From positions 1 through 64,000 of the forward strand of contig WHVA01000301.1 of NCBI GenBank assembly GCA_015179125.1: a DNA stretch of 64,000 nt, written 5' to 3'. Within the stretch, counting starts at the first letter, position 1, and each line of letters opens with the position of its first letter. The position numbers and the translations under genes are program-made. Below the pieces are notes generated by a model that was not told the DNA's origin, did not search any database, and worked only from the letters and a program-made list of their open reading frames with translations. The stretch is from Gautieria morchelliformis. Its lineage: Eukaryota; Basidiomycota; Agaricomycetes; Gomphales; Gomphaceae. Positions 32,935-43,057 of this stretch are shown piece by piece.

Positions 32935-33674
32935 ACAATCAAATGGAAAACTTGAGAATGCGACGACAGAATGTCAACAAATCACTCACTGCCACGGCCC
33001 ATCTACTAGCCAAGTGCTCACCCAACTACTACGACATCTTAGCGATACAGGAACCTTACATCGATTTCTTGGGCAATGCCAGGGCCACAAGTAGTTGGCA
33101 TTCGGTGTACCCAAAACTCATTATCAAGAAAAAGAAAAGAGAATGAGGTCGATGATACTAGTGAACAAGAGAATAGCCACAAGCGCATGGGAAGCAGTGG
33201 ACATAGGATCGCCGGATGTAACAGCAATAGAGATAAAGACAAACATGGGTAACGTACTCATATTAAACCTGTACTGTGATTGCACACATTCTGACAGCTT
33301 GAGAGCAACACGGAAATTTCTACAGGACCGAGCTGCGAGGAGCGAGAACAGAAGACACAGCACGGAGGGAATGGTTTGGGTCGGCGACTTCAACAGACAC
33401 CACCCCTTGTGGGACGAAGTGTGAAACACACACCTGTTCACGAGGGCCAACCTAGATGCAGCACAAACACTCTTGGATGCAGGGGCTGAGTACGACCTGC
33501 AGATGGTGCTCCCCAAAGGAGTGCCTACACTCAGAGCGATGGCCACGGGGAATCTCACTCGCACGGACAACATCTTTATATCTACCTGCCTAACCGAGAG
33601 CCTGATCAGTTGCAAAACAGTACCAGAGGAACAGCCACCAAAAAGCGACCATTTCCCAACAGATACCATCCTTG
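32935..33674 (+). pseudogene. LINE 1 ORF2, endonuclease part
   Basis: This apurinic-endonuclease-like domain nicks target DNA for target-primed reverse transcription. Motifs in order: YDILAIQEPYID (catalytic Glu), RSMILVNKRIA, VLILNLYCDCTHSDS, VWVGDFNRHHPLWDE (catalytic Asp/Asn), LTRTDNIFIS and KSDHFPTDTIL (catalytic Asp-His). One single-base frameshift lies near 33115, and a TGA at 33422-33424 directly follows WDEV, where Arg is plausible. The frame is cut by Gypsy A at 33679 between endonuclease and reverse transcriptase. Confidence 0.85.
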
Positions 33675-33679
33675 ATGTA

Positions 33680-34648
33680 TGTTATGTATCGAGATTTCCG
33701 CTAAGTCGGAACTGGAAAGGATGGCGGCTTCAACTTGTAGGTTGTGCCCCCAATGAACTATCGTCCTAGGTATTTCGGAAATGGGTCGGAAGTCGGAATA
33801 CACTGAACTGAATGTTCGTCGGAACTTGAGGCGGAATTGAGGTGGAAGACGGAATGCAGAGAGACGGAGGGCGGAGAGACGGAAGGCGGAGAGACGGAAG
33901 GCGGAGAGACGGAGGGCGGAGAGACGGAAGGCGGAGAGACGGAAGGTGGAGAGACGGAAGGCGGAGAGACGGAAGGCGGAGAGACGGAAGGCGGAGAGAC
34001 GGAAGGCGGAGAGACGGAAGGCGGAGAGACGGAAGGCGGAGAGATGGAAGGTGGAGAGACGGAAGGTGGAGAGATGGAAGGCGGAGAGACGGAAGGCGGA
34101 GAGACGGAAGGCGGAGAGACGGAAGGCGGAGAGATGGAAGGTGGAGAGACGGAAGGTGGAGAGATGGAAGGCGGAGAGACGGAGGTCTTGCTAGACTCGC
34201 TGTGCTGAGAACAGGAGATGGAGCGAAGGAAATCAAGTATCGAAGGTGATTATCTGATTGCAGAATAACAGACATACATGACAGGCTTTTATACAAAGAG
34301 CTGAGACAACAGGTAATGGGGTGGTACTAAGCAAATTCCGGAGGAAGTGGAAGTCGAGTAGACAATGCGTGGGAACTAACTAGTTGGGAACAATGGGACT
34401 ACAAGGGGGGTTCAGGGTAAGGTAAAACAATAGCAAAGAACAAGGGGTCGGGAAAACATGTCTGACAATGAACTACAAGGGTGACCGGATATATGGTCTT
34501 GATGAACGATGAAGCGGGTCTGGTGGGTCCGAGTAATAGAGTTGAAAGATCAAGGGAATAGAACAATGGGCGGAATGTTGGAAATATCGGAGGGGCGGAA
34601 AGTGTTGTGGAACTGAAGGTCGGAAGTTGGAAATGAACGGTCGTAACA
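33680..34648 (-). repeat. Gypsy A 3' LTR with expanded minisatellite
   Basis: 969 bp against 652 bp in the partner LTR; the excess is the 15-bp array at about 33860-34190. The LTR runs from TGTTATGTATCGAG to GGTCGTAACA on the plus strand. The TATA region is the complement of TTTTATA (about 34291), and the self-primer complement ATTATCTGATT is at 34249-34259. Confidence 0.9.
33860..34190. repeat. 15-bp minisatellite inside the Gypsy A 3' LTR
   Basis: Roughly 22 head-to-tail units of GGCGGAGAGACGGAA, with variants GGTGGAGAGACGGAA and GGCGGAGAGATGGAA that recur in the same order, show that blocks of several units were duplicated together. The partner LTR (48847-49498) has about one unit at the matching place and the solo LTR (5906-6594) one or two. 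The long repetitive open frames on both strands here are by-products. Confidence 0.9.
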
Positions 34649-34769
34649 GTATCTCCCTTCTAAGGTTGAGCCCTGCGAGACCCCAGGTTGGATCACGTGA
34701 CCTGTGGACAAACGTGTCGGGGTTCAAAAAATAGGCTGAGGAACAAACACGTCTTCTTTCCAATCCAAC

Positions 34770-35475
34770 ATGAGTGCTCCAATCGATTTCTCCCAGATGA
34801 CGAGTGCCGAGATGACACAGCATTTCACTGACATGCTCGCACAAAAGGAACTGGCCAAAAAATGCGAGGCCGAGGAGGCTGCGCGGAAAGAGAAGGAATG
34901 TCGGGAGAAAGAGCGGAAAGAACAGGAGAGGAAGGACCGCAAGTGCCGCGAGGAGGAGGAGCGCGTTCGCGAAGAGAAACGGAAACAGAACGCGGCTAAG
35001 AAAGCTGCTGAGGACAAGGCTGCTGCGGAGAAGGCGGAAAAGGAACAGGTGAGTCGGGAATGTCCAGCGGAAATGTCCTTGTATTAACTGAAAATCCTTC
35101 TAGAAAATTGTTCAGGATGAGTCTGAGTCAGACTCGGAAGGTTTGGCAGAAAGTACACCGTCTCCTGAAGGAAAAGGGAAACAAAAGGAAACCGGTCCTT
35201 CGGTGAACCTTGTGGCGGAACGGAAACAACGGGCGGACGAATTCCGGAAGGCTCAAAAGAGCAAGTTAAATCCGATGCTGGAGTTGCGTGAACTAGGACC
35301 GGAAAATCCCACGACTAAGAAGCGGAAAACGCGGGATGATGATGAAGAGGAAAAGGCTCCTTGCGACCCATGCGAATCTAGGGGGCTGGATTGCATGTGG
35401 TCGAGTAATCCACGGGAAACATCGTGCGATCAGTGCCGGGACAAGAAAAAACGCTGTGTCGTGGACGGGTGTGCC
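34770..35475 (+). pseudogene. Gypsy A antisense gene, 5' part: Zn2Cys6-like cluster
   Basis: The gene lies opposite to gag-pol. Exon 1 (34770-35048) begins MSAPIDFSQMTSAEM and is a charged Glu/Lys/Arg coiled coil. An intron (35049-35103, GTGAGT...TTCTAG) leads to exon 2. Exon 2 has an acidic patch (DESESDSE), a basic patch (KKRKTRDDDEEEK) and six cysteines: CDPCESRGLDC, 10 residues, CDQCRDKKKRC. The C-x2-C-x6-C spacing in each half, and the basic second half, match fungal Zn2Cys6 binuclear clusters, which usually bind CGG-containing DNA. Gypsy B is inserted right after the cluster; the remaining part lies at 43058-43567. A paralogue is at 36218-37349 in Gypsy B. DNA binding is inference. Confidence 0.6.
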
Positions 35476-36044
35476 TGTTACGATACGATCCGTCGTAAGG
35501 TTGACCGAGGTCGGGGACGAAACCCGAGTCAAGGTCCGAGGTTACAGGGCGAGGTTTGGATGGGGAAGTCGGAGAGGGACTTGGCTTCAGCTTATGTGCT
35601 GCGCCGACCCTACGCACGAGTCCCAACTTCGGAGGTAAACGAATAAGAGGCGAGGTTCTAGCTTAAGAGGCGAGGCGTAGAAACTAGCTAGGGATCGAAG
35701 GGACACGATAGTTGATTTTCAGACTGAGGAGTAGGAATGCATACAAGGGGGTTATATACGGACGAGGTGCAAGTCAGGGGCGAACAGATTAGTGGAGGTC
35801 AGGGCGAGGTCAGGAGACCGAGGTCAGGGCGAGGTAATATACGAATGATGCGTGATGGAGCGGAATCAGTAACTAAGGGGGATACGGGCATGGGATCAAG
35901 GTCGGATATGAGTTCAAGCTCGGGCTCGGGCTCGGGCTCGGGCGCGGATAAGTATCATATGTACTCGGGCACGGATATCACAAGGCTTGGGGCTCGGAAG
36001 AAGGTTCTACCGGTAAGTAGCCGGCCAAAGGCCGGGTCCTTACA
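35476..36044 (-). repeat. Gypsy B 3' LTR
   Basis: TGTTACGATACG to GGGTCCTTACA on the plus strand, 569 bp. It contains ATTTTCAGACTG (35715-35726), the complement of the putative self-primer, and a TATA-like TTATATA (about 35751). CGAGG words are frequent (for example six between 35648 and 35850). Confidence 0.92.
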
Positions 36045-36217
36045 GTATTCCCCCCTTATGGCCGAGACCCTCGAGGCCGTAATGTGAACAAGGTTCGCCT
36101 ATCCTTGAATCTAGATCTCGGTCCGATGTTAAGTAGCCGGAAAGGCGAAGCTTAAATCGTAGCCGAGGTTGGATAAAAGGGTGGGTAGGAAGGCAGCGAA
36201 CCCCATTGCCAACTAAT

Positions 36218-37349
36218 ATGGTGCGCCCTCAAGCCCTCTTCAGCTCAGCCGTCGACGAGAACAGCGTGAACAACGCGTTCGACCAGACTTTGTTGTCTGA
36301 GGAGAACGGAGCCTCGGGCGAGGTTACGCCCGAGGATCGACCCGAGGTTGGCACATTGCCAATTGATGAGACGGGGGCCATCGACATGCGGCAGCCGTGG
36401 CAGGAAGGACCGAGTGGAAAGAAGGTGAGTACCGTAGTTGTCTAATCATGGGCGCTGCTGATTTGTCTAGTATAAACGCATGTTATTCTCCTACCACCCG
36501 ACCGACTTGTCCCTATACGGGTACAAGCTCGCCGACGGGGGACCTCGCGAGTGGCAGCTCACGACCAAGGCCGAGGCGAGGTGCGCGCGCTGCGAAGAGC
36601 GCGACTATACGTGCCTTCGGGCCGTTAGTCTCGACTTCGGCCTCGCCGACCAGGGTGCTTGCGTGTGGTGCAGGACCCGTTCCTTGGGTTGTAGTATCGC
36701 CCAAGGTCGCCGCAGCAAGGCAACCCCAGGCAAGGGTCAGGCGGGTACCGCGAGCAAGAAGCGAGCGAGGAGCGAGGATGGACCGAGGCCGAGGAAAGAG
36801 GCCAAGGTTCAGGACGAAGTTGCAGAGGACGACGACTCGAGTGATTGGGTCGAGAGGAACCTCGAGATGAGGGTAGAGCGGATGGAAGCGAGGTTGAGCG
36901 AGGAGAAGGGTAAGGAGACTGGGGAAGTGAGGCAGCGTGAGGAGACAGAGGTCGGGGAAGCGAGGCAGACTGAGGGGGAGGAAACCGAGGTTGGAGGTCG
37001 GAGGGCGAAAAAGGACAAGAAGACGAAAAGATCGGAGCGAAGTGTGGAGATGAGGGAGTTGATAGCGGCGGTGCGGGATGTGGGACAGAAGGTTGGCGAG
37101 GTTGGGGAGAGGGTGTGCGAGTTGCTAGGGGAGTTTAGGGCTGCGAATGACAGGATGAACAGGGCGGATGTGGAGTTCATGAGGATAAGGAGGAGGCGGA
37201 ATTATTTGAAGCGGATGCAGGGGGCGAGGGACTTGGCAGATCATGGGGGACATGGGGGTCTGGTGGAGCGAAGTAGTAGTAGTAATGAGGAGGAGTCAGG
37301 TGAGGGTAGCGAGGGGAGCGAGGGAGAGGATATGAGGATGGTGGAGTGA
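36218..37349 (+). CDS. Gypsy B antisense gene: Zn2Cys6-like protein with helical tail
   Basis: Exon 1 runs 36218-36424 (MVRPQALFSSAVDENS; an ATG at 36206 is possible). The intron is 36425-36470 (GTGAGT...GTCTAG, 46 bp, phase 0). Exon 2 runs 36471-37349. The product is about 361 residues. Near residue 110 it has CARCEERDYTC, 15 residues, CVWCRTRSLGC, the same C-x2-C-x6-C pair as in the Gypsy A counterpart. A basic region (KKRARSEDGPRPRKEAK) follows, then acidic repeats and a helical segment (IAAVRDVGQKVGEVGERV). The gene is intact, tail-to-tail with pol (pol ends at 37477), and its promoter would lie in or next to the 3' LTR. I infer a nuclear DNA-binding protein; no assigned family function is known to me. 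Confidence 0.65.
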
Positions 37350-37476
37350 ACTAGTAAATGGAATAATAGGCTTTTCTTGGTTTTTTATCGATTTTTTGTT
37401 GTTCGATTGCGAGGGTTTTTTTTTTTTTTTTTTTTATCTAACTACTGGGGTCATGGGGGTTAACAAAGGAAAATGA
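37350..37476. terminator. Convergent 3' ends of the antisense gene and pol in Gypsy B
   Basis: The 127-bp gap between the two stop codons holds a T-rich run (about 20 T around 37418-37436) preceded by TTTTTTATCGATTTTTTG. By position it should carry the 3' processing signals of both convergent transcripts. No canonical AATAAA is seen on the plus strand except GGAATAATAGG near 37360. Confidence 0.35.
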
Positions 37477-40400
37477 TCATAGAGCAGTCAAAGGGCCGGG
37501 CTTGCCCGGGTAAGAGTCATGGAAATCCGTGACCAGCTCCGAGGCATGATCAAGCTCGGAAGCGAGGATCCACGAGGTTTCTTCGTCGGTACCTTCGTAA
37601 CCAGTCCACCTAACAAGGTAGAGTAATTTGCAGCTCTTGCGTCTATTATCGATCTTCGAGTCGAGGATTTCGGAAACCTCGAACTCGGGTTCGCCGTCGA
37701 TAACGACTGGGGGCGGAGGCGGCTGAACTCGGTTTGGTATGGTGTTGGGCGAGGCTGGTTCGAGCATAGATACGTGGAAGACCGGATGGACTGAATGCAT
37801 GTGTTCTGGAAGTCGAAGGGTGAAGGAGTGAGTACCCGCTCGGGAAATGATTTCAAAAGGACCCAAGAACTTCTCGGCGAGCTTCTTGGTAGGCCGAGTT
37901 GTTCGAAAGTACTGTGCCTTCACAAAGGCGAGGGATCCTACTTGGAAATCAGGAGCGGGCTTGCGACGAACATCGGCCGAGGCTTGGTAAGTTTTCTGAG
38001 CCTCGAGGATGGCGTGGCGAAGTTCTTGGTGAAGCTCGTCCAGGTCAACCACGAAGTCTCGGGCTCGTGCCGAGGCGAGGTCGCGCTCGGGGTGAACTGC
38101 GAGGTTCGGATGGTAGCCTTTATTGGCAAAGAATGGGGAGACGCCGGTGGTTGCGCTAGGCGCGTTGTTGTAGGCGAACTCGGCTAGGGGAAGGAGCGAA
38201 GCCCAATTGGACTGCTGATAGTTGCAATAGATCCTGAGGTACTGTTCCAAAGTTTGGTTAGCACGCTCGGTCTGACCGTCACGCTCGGTCTGACCGTCAC
38301 GCTCGGTCTGACCGTCACCCTCGGGATGATATCCCGAGGTGAAATGCAACCGCATGTCCAAAGCTTTCCCTAGGGAACGCCAGAAGCGCGAAACAAACTC
38401 GGAACCCCTGTCCGAGGTGACGTGCGAGGGGACTCCATGCTTTGAAAAGACATGAAGAACGAAGAGGTGAGCGAGCTCTTGCGAGGTTATCTTGTCTGTG
38501 GTTGGAATGAAGATAACCTGCTTAGTGAAGCGGTCAACAATCACTAGGATGGAGGTGAACTCGGATGAAGGGGGGAGTTGCTCAATGAAATCCATAGAGA
38601 TGGAATTCCAAGGTTTCTCGGGAACAGGAAGTTGCTTGAGGAGACCATAGGGTTTGTGACGTTGTGGCTTGCTTCGCATACAAGTGGTACACGTCTTGCA
38701 ATAATCCTTGACAAAGGATCTAATCCCCGGCCAAGTATAGTCTCGTCGGATCAGCTCCAAGGTCTTGTTGACCCCGAAGTGTCCCGAGAGGATGTGATCG
38801 TGCTTGTATTGCAGGATGCAAGTCGAAGGCTTGGGCCCCTGGAACATAGGTTCGGTTGTCAAGCTTGAGGAAACCCTCGGGGTCTGTGGTCCACCTCGGG
38901 TCATTAACCAAGCCGAGGTGCGACTTGGCTATGGGGTCCGAGGGGAGGTTCGCTAGTATGTCAGCTCGGATCTGCTCGGTATCAAGCAGTGAAGCGGCTC
39001 GGAGCACGATGGGAGCGAGGTTAGTAGCTCTAAGGGACGATGCCAGCTGGTGCTGAGTAAACACTGGCCGTAGGTTCTGCGGGTTTATGGTGGCATAGTC
39101 GCTATTCCCCTCTTTAAGGTAGACGTCCCATCGTCTAGTGAGAGAGTCAGGCTTCGTTCCGAGGCGACCTGGTCGGAAGCGTATGGCGAGGTTGAACTGG
39201 GAAAGGTATTCTGACCACCGGCTTGTCACGGGTCAAGAGCTTCGTAGTTGAAAAGTATTCGAGGTTCTTGTGATCGGTGATAACGTCAACTGGTTCGCCT
39301 GAGCCCTCTAGGTAGTGTCGCCAGCGTTGAAAGGCTTCAAAAATGGCGAGGAGCTCCTTGTCGTGAACATCGTAGTTGAGCTCGGTAGAGGTGAATGTGC
39401 GGGAGTGGAAAGCGACGGGATGAAGTTCGCCTTCCGAGGTTCGTAGTGATAAGATTGCCGCTAAGGCATAATCTGATGCATCAGTCTCTACGATCAGTGG
39501 AAGGTCAGGAATCCAGTGAGTAAGGATAGGGGCGGTAGTGAACGCCCTCTTCAACAGGTTGAAAGCCCGTGACAATCCTCGGAAAATTCCAAGGGGTACC
39601 CTTGCGGGTAAGTCGGGTGAGAGGAATGGTGATGTCGGAGTAGTTGTGAATGAAACGTCGGTAGAAGTTGGCGAAGCCGAGGAAGGATTGGATGTCGCGA
39701 ACTTTGCGAGGTTCAGGCCAGTCTTGAATGACCTTTACTTTGTCATCTGCCATAGTGAGGCCCTCGGGAGAGAGTATGTAGCCGAGGAATTCAACCGAGT
39801 CGCGATGGAACTCGCATTTGTCTTCTTTGGCGAAGAGGTTGTTGAGTCGTAGTCGTCGCAAGACTTCCTTGACATGTTCAATATGTTTGGAGGGGTCACT
39901 GGAGTAGATTAGAATGTCATCCAAGTATACCACCACACAAACGTCCAAAAGGTCGGCGAACACCTCGTTCATGAATCTCTGGAAGGCAGCAGGGCCATTA
40001 GTGAGACCAAATGGCATGACCAACCATTCGAAAGACCCATAGCGAGTCCTGAAGGCGGTCTTCCATTCGTCACCCTCGGCCACCCGTACGAGGTGGTAAG
40101 CGTGACGAAGGTCAATTTTCGTATAGATGCGAGCATTCTTTGGAGCATCAAGTAAGTCAGCAATAATGGCAATGGATACCGATCTTTTTTTGAGATTTTG
40201 TTCAAACCTCGGAAGTCGACACACAACCGAAGTGAGCCATCTTTTTTGCGAACGAACAATACCGGTGCACCATGAGCGAGCGTGAAGGTCGGATGAAACC
40301 GATGTTTAAATGCTCGTCGATGAACTCGCGAAGTGCTTTGAGTTCGGAAGCTGAGAGAGAGTAGATGGGACCGATAGGTGGCGAGGTCCCTTCTTCGAGG

Positions 40401-41164
40401 TTGATTTTGATATCGTGAGGTCGGTGGGGAGCTAGAGTGTCAGCGCGTGCTTTGCTGAACACATCTGCAAATTCGTGATATACTTCGGGAACATGTTTCT
40501 TAACGTTCTCAGGAAGCTCGGAAGAGCTTCCTCCCGATGTTGCCCCTCTGGCGAGGAGCTCAGGCGAAGCCAAATTGAGCTGAAACACTTCGGACCCTTC
40601 CAATCTAGATGCGCGCATGAAAGCGGGTGCATTGATTAGGGAAACGAGGGGTGCTTGCAATTTCGGAAGCGAGGTCGGAGGCGGTGGCGAAGATGCCGTA
40701 GGCGAGGTCGAAGTCGTAGCCGAAGCTAAGCGGGCTGACGTCGCCGGGGTCGCTGGAGTCGTTGTTAGGTCGATGGTCTTGAAAATAATACTGCCCAATA
40801 CCCAGTCAATCGACGGATTGTAGCGGGTGAGCCAGTTGTGGCCAAGTACCATCGAGCAACTTGAGTCGAGCGAGGTTACGTAGAAGGTAACCCATTGTTG
40901 TTCGCCGGTCGGAAAGCAAATGCAGAGGTCTAGAGCTTGGGTAATGGTAGTGTTAGTACTACCGTCAAATAGTTTCAAGGGTATAGGAGAGACAGGATAA
41001 GCAGGCATGGAGTACTTCTGGACAAATCTGGATTCAATAAAACAGTCTGAGGACCCGCAGTCAACTAATGCAACAAAAGCGACGTTGGGAAGCGAAGGCG
41101 AGGTTAGATCTACATTAAGGGAATCTTTGGACAATGAATGAGAAGCGGCGCTGAGTCTGAGCAC
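37477..41164 (-). pseudogene. Gypsy B pol: protease, RT, RNase H, integrase, chromodomain
   Basis: In minus-strand order: retropepsin (LVDCGSSDCFIESRF near 41070, GHNWLTRYNPSIDW); reverse transcriptase ([45 protein letters not shown] near 39925); RNase H ([17 protein letters not shown] near 39490, [19 protein letters not shown]); integrase (H-H-C-C with CKTCTTCMRSKPQ, WNSISMDFIEQLP, TSDRGSEFVSRFWRSLG); and a chromodomain at the end (EPEFEVSEILDSKI, LYLVRWTGYEGTDEETSW). The chromodomain targets integration to marked chromatin in this clade. About four breaks are present. Confidence 0.88.
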
Positions 41165-41214
41165 ACGGGTGAGGTTACCGCAATCCTCGGATCGTGTGGT
41201 TCCGAGGTTGCTAC

Positions 41215-42546
41215 CTATTTTTTCACCTCCGTAATGGAGGCCGAAGTCCCCTCGTTAGGGGTCTTCGTTGCCCGACCTTTAGAACCGCTACTATTGGTAG
41301 ACTTGTTCTTCGGGCAGTCCTTGACGACGTGACCTTTGGTGCCGCAAAGCAGACAAAGGCCTTGGTCGACCCGACGTTGGCGCTCCTCGGGAAGCAGTTT
41401 GCCATCCTTCCCGAGTTTGCTCGAAATGTCGGGCTGGCTCTTGTTGTTCGAAGAGTTGTTGTTGTTGGAACCCTTGCCGCTGTTGTTAGTCTTGTTGCGG
41501 TTCTTATTGTTATTGGAACCACTGGAAGGCTGGTGGTTGTTAGTGGCATTGCTACTGGACTGATTAGGGGTGCGTGCAGGCTGGGAGCTACGACCATTGA
41601 TCATGGCGTCATATTCCTTTCGCTCCCAGTAACGGCTATCGCATTCCAGCGCGAAGTTCCTAAGCTCGGCGAGGCTGCGGAATCGAGGGAAGTGAAGTAA
41701 GTCGTCCTTGATTCGTTTGGCCAAGCCCTTATAGGCAAAGTGTCGGAGGGCCGCGTCGTTCCACTGAGTCCGAGTCGAAGCTCGGGCGAAATCGATAAAG
41801 AATCGCGCGGCCTTGTGGTGCTCTTTCATAACGATCTTCTCGAGGTCAATCTCGGCTTGGGCCGCGTTGTCGTATGGGCCGAAGTTAAGCTCGAGCTCGG
41901 CCTTGAAGCTGTCCCAGTCCTCGAGCCAATCTGGCTCGGGTTGGACTTCGCCGAGGATCGCCGGCTCGAAATATTGCAGAGCCGAGCCGGACAGGTAAGA
42001 AATAGCATACTGCACCTTTGAGGCCCCAGTCTTGAACGCGGTGGGGCGATCTCTGAAGTTGAGTACACATTGAAGGAAGAAAGTGCGAAGCTTGGCTTGG
42101 TCAGTACCGTCATAACTATCCGGTTCCTTGACCTTGGCTCGTGCTTCGGATTCGCGAGGTTTCGCGAGTTTGATGAACACTCGACGCATAAGCTCGTTGT
42201 CCTCGAGGTCACCGAGGTCCTCGGGCGGAAGGTTGGGGAGGTCCCGATCGTTTTCAGAACTTCTAGAGCCATCACCTGGATCACCTGAAGGGTCACCGAG
42301 GTTAGCCCTACCTTTGCCTTTGTTACTAGGCTCGGCGGGGTCTGCGAGGGGTATCCCCGGGGACGGGGGTGAGTCATCGGGGGCTTCCGAGAAACGTCGC
42401 TGTTCTGAGATACCCGAAGGGTGCGAGAACGAGTTATCATGGACATCGTGAAAAAAGGGATACGTAGGGTGTAAGCAGTCTGAAAATACTGTTACGATAC
42501 GATCCGTCGTAAGGTTGACCGAGGTCGGGGACGAAACCCGAGTCAA
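41215..42546 (-). CDS. Gypsy B gag
   Basis: An open frame with capsid-like segments (YDGTDQAKLRTFFLQCVLNF, VQYAISYLSGSALQYFEP, DWDSFKAELELNFGPYD, WNDAALRHFAYKGLAKRIKD) followed by an Asn/Ser-rich linker. The CCHC knuckle is CLLCGTKGHVVKDC (C-x2-C-x4-H-x4-C). It forms the virus-like particle shell and binds RNA. The functional start is likely downstream of the LTR edge at 42490, probably the ATG near 42446. It ends in KK-stop, as does the gag frame of Gypsy A, so a gag stop before the protease seems to be a family trait. Confidence 0.85.
   Translation of the reverse strand: MTRVSSPTSVNLTTDRIVTVFSDCLHPTYPFFHDVHDNSFSHPSGISEQRRFSEAPDDSPPSPGIPLADPAEPSNKGKGRANLGDPSGDPGDGSRSSENDRDLPNLPPEDLGDLEDNELMRRVFIKLAKPRESEARAKVKEPDSYDGTDQAKLRTFFLQCVLNFRDRPTAFKTGASKVQYAISYLSGSALQYFEPAILGEVQPEPDWLEDWDSFKAELELNFGPYDNAAQAEIDLEKIVMKEHHKAARFFIDFARASTRTQWNDAALRHFAYKGLAKRIKDDLLHFPRFRSLAELRNFALECDSRYWERKEYDAMINGRSSQPARTPNQSSSNATNNHQPSSGSNNNKNRNKTNNSGKGSNNNNSSNNKSQPDISSKLGKDGKLLPEERQRRVDQGLCLLCGTKGHVVKDCPKNKSTNSSGSKGRATKTPNEGTSASITEVKK
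42476..42487 (-). promoter_or_regulatory. Gypsy B putative self-priming site
   Basis: The 12 nt next to the 5' LTR (plus CAGTCTGAAAAT; minus ATTTTCAGACTG), separated from it by 2 nt, are exactly complementary to the sequence at the predicted start of the RNA (42729-42740 within the LTR). This is the Tf1/sushi self-priming arrangement, in which the RNA 5' end folds back to prime minus-strand DNA. No tRNA 3'-end match (TGG...) is present. Confidence 0.75.
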
Positions 42547-43052
42547 GGTCCGAGGTTACAGGGCGAGGTTTGGATGGGGAAGTCGGAGAGGGACTTGGCT
42601 TCAGCTTATGTGCTGCGCCGACCCTACGCACGAGTCCCAACTTCGGAGGTAAACGAATAAGAGGCGAGGTTCTAGCTTAAGAGGCGAGGCGTAGAAACTA
42701 GCTAGGGATCGAAGGGACACGATAGTTGATTTTCAGACTGAGGAGTAGGAATGCATACAAGGGGGTTATATACGGACGAGGTGCAAGTCAGGGGCGAACA
42801 GATTAGTGGAGGTCAGGGCGAGGTCAGGAGACCGAGGTCAGGGCGAGGTAATATACGAATGATGTGTGATGGAGCGGAATCAGTAACTAAGGGGGATACG
42901 GGCATGGGATCAAGGTCGGATATGAGTTCAAGCTCGGGCTCGGGCTCGGGCGCGGATAAGTATCATATGTACTCGGGCACGGATATCACAAGGCTTGGGG
43001 CTCGGAAGAAGGTTCTACCGGTAAGTAGCCGGCCAAAGGCCGGGTCCTTACA
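42490..43052 (-). repeat. Gypsy B 5' LTR
   Basis: 563 bp, nearly identical to 35476-36044. It contains TTATATA (42766-42772) and ATTTTCAGACTG (42729-42740). On the minus strand that is TATATAA, 25 nt, then CAGTCTGAAAAT, placing the latter at the predicted RNA 5' end. Confidence 0.92.
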
Positions 43053-43057
43053 GTGCC

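Larger units (their letters stand above)
31071..33679 (+). mobile_element. LINE 1 (Tad/I-type), left part
   Basis: This is the first 2.6 kb of a full-length LINE whose right part resumes at 49499 after the Gypsy A insertion. The 11-bp duplication AACTTTGAGAA stands at 31060-31070 and again at 52925-52935, after an A-rich tail. The LINE itself is about 6.0 kb: a 151-bp 5' leader, ORF1 with CCHC knuckles, then ORF2 with an APE-type endonuclease, reverse transcriptase, RNase H and a C-terminal zinc finger. RNase H plus gag-like ORF1 fits the I/Tad supergroup common in fungi. Four in-frame TGA codons and two frameshifts inactivate it. Confidence 0.85.
35476..43052 (-). mobile_element. Gypsy B, young chromovirus with antisense gene, nested in Gypsy A
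   Basis: LTRs 35476-36044 (569 bp) and 42490-43052 (563 bp) differ by one GGGCTC repeat unit and, as far as I compared, about one substitution. A perfect duplication GTGCC (35471-35475 and 43053-43057) flanks the 7.6-kb element. Gag-pol is on the minus strand (42546 to 37477) with a C-terminal chromodomain. An antisense gene is on the plus strand (36218-37349). A polypurine tract (complement of 36045-36061: AAGGGGGGAATAC) abuts the 3' LTR. It is the youngest layer of the nest. About four breaks are seen in pol, while gag and the antisense gene look whole. Confidence 0.92.

Noticed and set aside
33860-34190. Possible CRISPR-like array
   Set aside because: Units are contiguous with no spacers, and the context is a fungal LTR.
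33837-34296. Long repetitive open frames on both strands (Gly-Glu-Thr and Leu-Arg-Pro-Ser repeats)
   Set aside because: They arise from a 15-bp minisatellite without stops in several frames inside an LTR; the partner LTR lacks them.
41194-42451. Plus-strand frames opposite Gypsy B gag
   Set aside because: Shadows of a well-supported gag frame; hydrophobic Leu-rich content is typical of complements of Asn/Glu/Ser-rich coding.
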